From NCBI GenBank assembly GCA_013153605.1, contig JAADED010000084.1, forward strand, positions 1 through 38,858: a DNA stretch of 38,858 nucleotides, in the 5' to 3' direction. Position numbers and translations under genes: made by a program. How positions within the stretch are numbered: position 1 is the first letter of the stretch; the number at the start of each line of letters is the position of its first letter. The notes below the pieces were generated by a model. It was not told the origin of the DNA, ran no database searches, and saw only the letters and a program-made list of their open reading frames with translations. The stretch comes from Chlorobiota bacterium. GTDB taxonomy: Bacteria > Bacteroidota > Bacteroidia > Flavobacteriales > Flavobacteriaceae. Of this stretch, positions 36,375 through 38,858 are shown piece by piece.

Positions 36375-37853
36375 ATGCCCAAAAACCTGCCCAAACGGTC
36401 GGAAGATTATTCCAAATGGTATCATGAAGTGGTGGTACGCTCGGGATTGGCGGAAAATTCGGGCGTGCGCGGAATGATGGTAATCAAACCGTACGGCTAT
36501 GCCATTTGGGAAAAGATGCAAAGCTATTTAGACCGCATGTTCAAGGAAACCGGTCATCAAAACGCCTACTTTCCCTTATTGATTCCCAAGAGTTATTTCG
36601 CCAAAGAAGCCCAACACGTGGAAGGCTTCGCCAAAGAGGCCGCCGTGGTCACCCACTACCGGTTGCGCACCACTCCCGACGGCAAAGGCATCGAAGTGGA
36701 CCCTACGGCCAAATTGGAAGAAGAGCTCATCATCCGCCCCACTTCCGAGACCATTATTTGGGATACCTACCGCCGGTGGATCCAGTCCTACCGCGATTTA
36801 CCGTTGTTGATCAACCAATGGGCCAACGTGTTGCGGTGGGAAATGCGGACGCGCCTGTTTTTGCGAACCGCCGAATTTTTGTGGCAGGAAGGGCACACGG
36901 CTCATGAAACCAAAGAAGAAGCCATCGAAGAAGCCGAGCGCATGATCGACATTTACGCCCGCTTTGCGCGGGAATACATGGCCATGCCGGTCATTAAAGG
37001 AATCAAAACCCCGTCCGAACGGTTTGCGGGAGCCGAAGAAACCTACACCATCGAAGCGCTGATGCAGGACGGTAAGGCGTTGCAATCGGGCACCTCTCAC
37101 TTTTTGGGTCAAAACTTTGCCAAAGCCTTCGACGTCAAATACCTCTCGCGCGAAGGCAAGCTAGAATACGTATGGGCCACCTCCTGGGGCGTATCCACCC
37201 GTCTGATGGGCGCCCTGGTCATGACCCATTCCGACGATTACGGATTGGTCCTGCCGCCCAAGCTGGCCCCGATTCAGGTGGTGATTATTCCCATTTTCAA
37301 GAAAAAAGAACAACTGGAAGCCATAAGTACCGAAGCCCGAGCTCTTATGGAAAAACTGAAGGCCAAAGGCATTTCGGTCCGCTACGACGACAGCGAACAT
37401 TACAAGCCGGGTTGGAAATTCAACGAATACGAGCTCAAAGGGGTGCCGATACGAATCGCCATCGGCCCGCGGGACATGGAAAAGGGTACCGCCGAAGTGG
37501 CCCGCCGCGATACGCTGGAAAAAGAAATCGTTTCCCGCGCCGATTTGGAAGACTACATCCCTCGCCTGTTGGACGAAATCCAAGAAAACCTTTACAACCG
37601 GGCTTTGGCTTTCCGCGACGCCCACATCACCAAAGCCGATACATTCGAAGAATTCAAAGACATTTTGGAAAATAAAGGGGGATTCGTGCTCGCCCATTGG
37701 GACGGCACGCCCGAGACCGAAGCCAAAATCAAGGAATTGACCAAAGCCACCATCCGGTGCATTCCCATGGATATGGACACGCGCGAAGAAGGCGTTGACC
37801 CCCTTTCGGGCAAGCCCTCCAAGCAACGCGTGCTTTACGCCCGGGCGTACTGA
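36375..37853 (+). CDS. proS: Prolyl-tRNA synthetase, type without insertion domain
   Basis: A 492-residue class II aminoacyl-tRNA synthetase that charges tRNA-Pro. The length and the start ([21 protein letters not shown]) fit the shorter eukaryote/archaeal-like type, not the long bacterial type with an editing insertion. Motif 2 is in [20 protein letters not shown], and motif 3 region is [19 protein letters not shown]. The anticodon-binding domain begins around [13 protein letters not shown] and the C-terminal zinc-like domain is degraded or short, ending in LYARAY. The ATG at 36375 is 6 bases inside a short AT-rich leader. It is convergent with greA with only 6 nt between. Confidence 0.95.
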   Translation: MPKNLPKRSEDYSKWYHEVVVRSGLAENSGVRGMMVIKPYGYAIWEKMQSYLDRMFKETGHQNAYFPLLIPKSYFAKEAQHVEGFAKEAAVVTHYRLRTTPDGKGIEVDPTAKLEEELIIRPTSETIIWDTYRRWIQSYRDLPLLINQWANVLRWEMRTRLFLRTAEFLWQEGHTAHETKEEAIEEAERMIDIYARFAREYMAMPVIKGIKTPSERFAGAEETYTIEALMQDGKALQSGTSHFLGQNFAKAFDVKYLSREGKLEYVWATSWGVSTRLMGALVMTHSDDYGLVLPPKLAPIQVVIIPIFKKKEQLEAISTEARALMEKLKAKGISVRYDDSEHYKPGWKFNEYELKGVPIRIAIGPRDMEKGTAEVARRDTLEKEIVSRADLEDYIPRLLDEIQENLYNRALAFRDAHITKADTFEEFKDILENKGGFVLAHWDGTPETEAKIKELTKATIRCIPMDMDTREEGVDPLSGKPSKQRVLYARAY

Positions 37854-37859
37854 AAAATC

Positions 37860-38327
37860 TTAACGGGTGATATTTTTGATTTTGAGGCGCATCAGGCCGG
37901 CCGGCACTTGCACCTCCACGATGTCGCCCACCCGTTTGCGCAATAAAGCCTTCCCGATGGGCGATTCGATGGAAATTTTGTTTTGCGAAAAATCGGCTTC
38001 GCCCGGCGAAACCAAAGTATAGGAAGTTTCCTGGCCCGTATCCAAATTTTCAAATGTTACGGTAGAGAGGATCAGGGCCATGTCGGTATCCAGTTCTTCG
38101 TCCAGCACCCGGGCATTGGCCAAAGTTTCCTGCAATTGGTGGATTTTCATTTCCAACAGGGCCAAAGCTTCACGGGCGGCATGATACTCGGAATTTTCCG
38201 AAAGGTCGCCCAATTCGCGGGCTTCGGCAATACGCTGGGCGATTTTGGGTTTTTCGTCCAGCAAAGCTTGCAATTCTTTTTTGAGTTTTTCGTATCCTTC
38301 TTTGGAAAAATATGCGATTTTGCTCAT
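37860..38327 (-). CDS. greA: Transcription elongation factor GreA
   Basis: A 155-residue factor that enters the secondary channel of RNA polymerase and rescues stalled complexes by stimulating transcript cleavage. The N-terminal coiled coil has the conserved tip with two acidic residues (EARELGDLSENSEYHAAREA, catalytic D and E), and the C-terminal FKBP-like domain includes SPIGKALLRKRVGDIVEVQV. The length is normal. The ATG at 38327 is unambiguous. Confidence 0.96.
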   Translation of the reverse strand: MSKIAYFSKEGYEKLKKELQALLDEKPKIAQRIAEARELGDLSENSEYHAAREALALLEMKIHQLQETLANARVLDEELDTDMALILSTVTFENLDTGQETSYTLVSPGEADFSQNKISIESPIGKALLRKRVGDIVEVQVPAGLMRLKIKNITR

Positions 38328-38398
38328 AATCTTCGAATTTGATTCAAACGGAAAATAAAAAAATCAAACCACCAACCGCAGCCGGTGATTTGTGAGGG

Positions 38399-38406
38399 CA
38401 AAAATA
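38399..38406 (-). promoter_or_regulatory. Candidate -7 element upstream of greA
   Basis: The minus strand reads TATTTTTG, which fits TAnnTTTG, 71 nt before the greA ATG at 38327. No -33 TTTG at the expected distance was seen. Confidence 0.4.
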
Positions 38407-38438
38407 ATAAATTTCCGTTAATTAAGCCGGACCGATGC

Positions 38439-38834
38439 TCAAACCCAGCAAGTGGAAATCACGGTTTCGGCCACCACTTCCCATTTCCGACGCAGGACCG
38501 GCAAGGTGGGCGCGGCTTCGCATCCCAAATAAATCTTGGAACCCGCACGGGATACCAAGGTAACATACGCTTCGCCCCGACGGGTGCCCTGTTCCCATGT
38601 CAGGCGGAGGGTGACCTTATAATCGTGCTCGGGATCGGTATTGATCAAATGAAATTCCCGCATGCCGAAGGGATGGGGACAAAAAGGACTGTCCACAATC
38701 ATGTGCTTGAAAGCGGGATTTCCGTATAAATAAGGGATGAATTCCCGCCGCCGTATAAGCATCCGATCGCGCCAGGTCAGGGGCGCTTCCTTTCCGAAAT
38801 TTTTATCGAACAAAGGCAAACGAAGCGTATTCAT
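38439..38834 (-). CDS. Small unknown protein
   Basis: A 131-residue protein without a signal peptide or membrane segment, which I do not recognise. It begins MNTLRLPLFDKNFGKEAP and has a strand-rich middle (HDYKVTLRLTWEQGTRRGEA YVTLV split by short loops) that could be a beta-sandwich. The ATG at 38834 seems intact and is 24 nt from the window edge, so what lies upstream is unknown. It is on the same strand as greA, 111 nt before it, with a -7 element in the gap, so greA is probably expressed separately. Confidence 0.65.
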   Translation of the reverse strand: MNTLRLPLFDKNFGKEAPLTWRDRMLIRRREFIPYLYGNPAFKHMIVDSPFCPHPFGMREFHLINTDPEHDYKVTLRLTWEQGTRRGEAYVTLVSRAGSKIYLGCEAAPTLPVLRRKWEVVAETVISTCWV

Positions 38835-38858
38835 GAGAAGGAGATTTGGTAGGGTAAA

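Overview
The window looks like chromosome from a member of the Bacteroidota, most likely a flavobacterial lineage with GC-rich codon use and probably an anaerobic or fermentative side to its metabolism. The grounds are the gene families (RemB/Wzi-like barrel, Omp28 lipoprotein, DUF4197, OmpP1/FadL porin, TPR-LuxR membrane regulator, short ProRS without insertion domain) and several promoters of the Bacteroidota type (TTTG, 19-21 nt, TAnnTTTG). No rRNA, tRNA, CRISPR array, IS element or prophage was seen. The species cannot be named from this.

Layout. 1-4.4 kb, plus strand: the end of a nucleoside phosphorylase, an AMP-forming acyl-CoA synthetase of the plant AAE17/18 type, a DUF488 protein with no ordinary start codon, and two AT-rich genes for secreted, probably outer-membrane proteins. 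4.5-9.5 kb: a tyrosine phenol-lyase/tryptophanase followed by a full-length pyruvate:ferredoxin oxidoreductase with its own promoter; together they could turn aromatic amino acids into pyruvate and then acetyl-CoA plus reduced ferredoxin. 9.5-12.1 kb: exonuclease III divergent from a membrane-anchored TPR-LuxR regulator, with a 20-bp palindrome between them. 12-14 kb: two divergent glycosyltransferases. 14-18 kb, minus strand: pncB, pncA, yicC and an FAD oxidoreductase; pncA-pncB form a nicotinamide salvage pair. 18-18.65 kb: an unrecognised gene that appears split by a frameshift at a T7 run.

18.7-25.3 kb, minus strand: a tightly overlapping tetR-tolC-membrane fusion-RND efflux operon with a clear promoter, an operator-like inverted repeat and a terminator. 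25.4-28.4 kb, plus strand: a RemB/Wzi-like barrel and a LysN-like PLP aminotransferase. 28.4-36.3 kb, minus strand: a run of envelope genes (Tyr-rich/Arg-rich lipoprotein, FadL-like porin, DUF4197 lipoprotein, Omp28-like lipoprotein, and a 1025-residue metallopeptidase/beta-propeller/beta-barrel protein). 36.4-38.8 kb: proS with a good promoter, convergent greA, and a small unknown gene.

The region is compact: same-strand neighbours often overlap by 4-14 nt and several convergent pairs overlap tail to tail. No clearly new defence or mobile system was found. The items most worth a second look are the three-part OM peptidase, the RND pump with an extra membrane hairpin and altered proton-relay residues, the Tyr/Arg low-complexity lipoprotein, the DUF488 gene without a start codon, and the AT-rich pair of secreted proteins.
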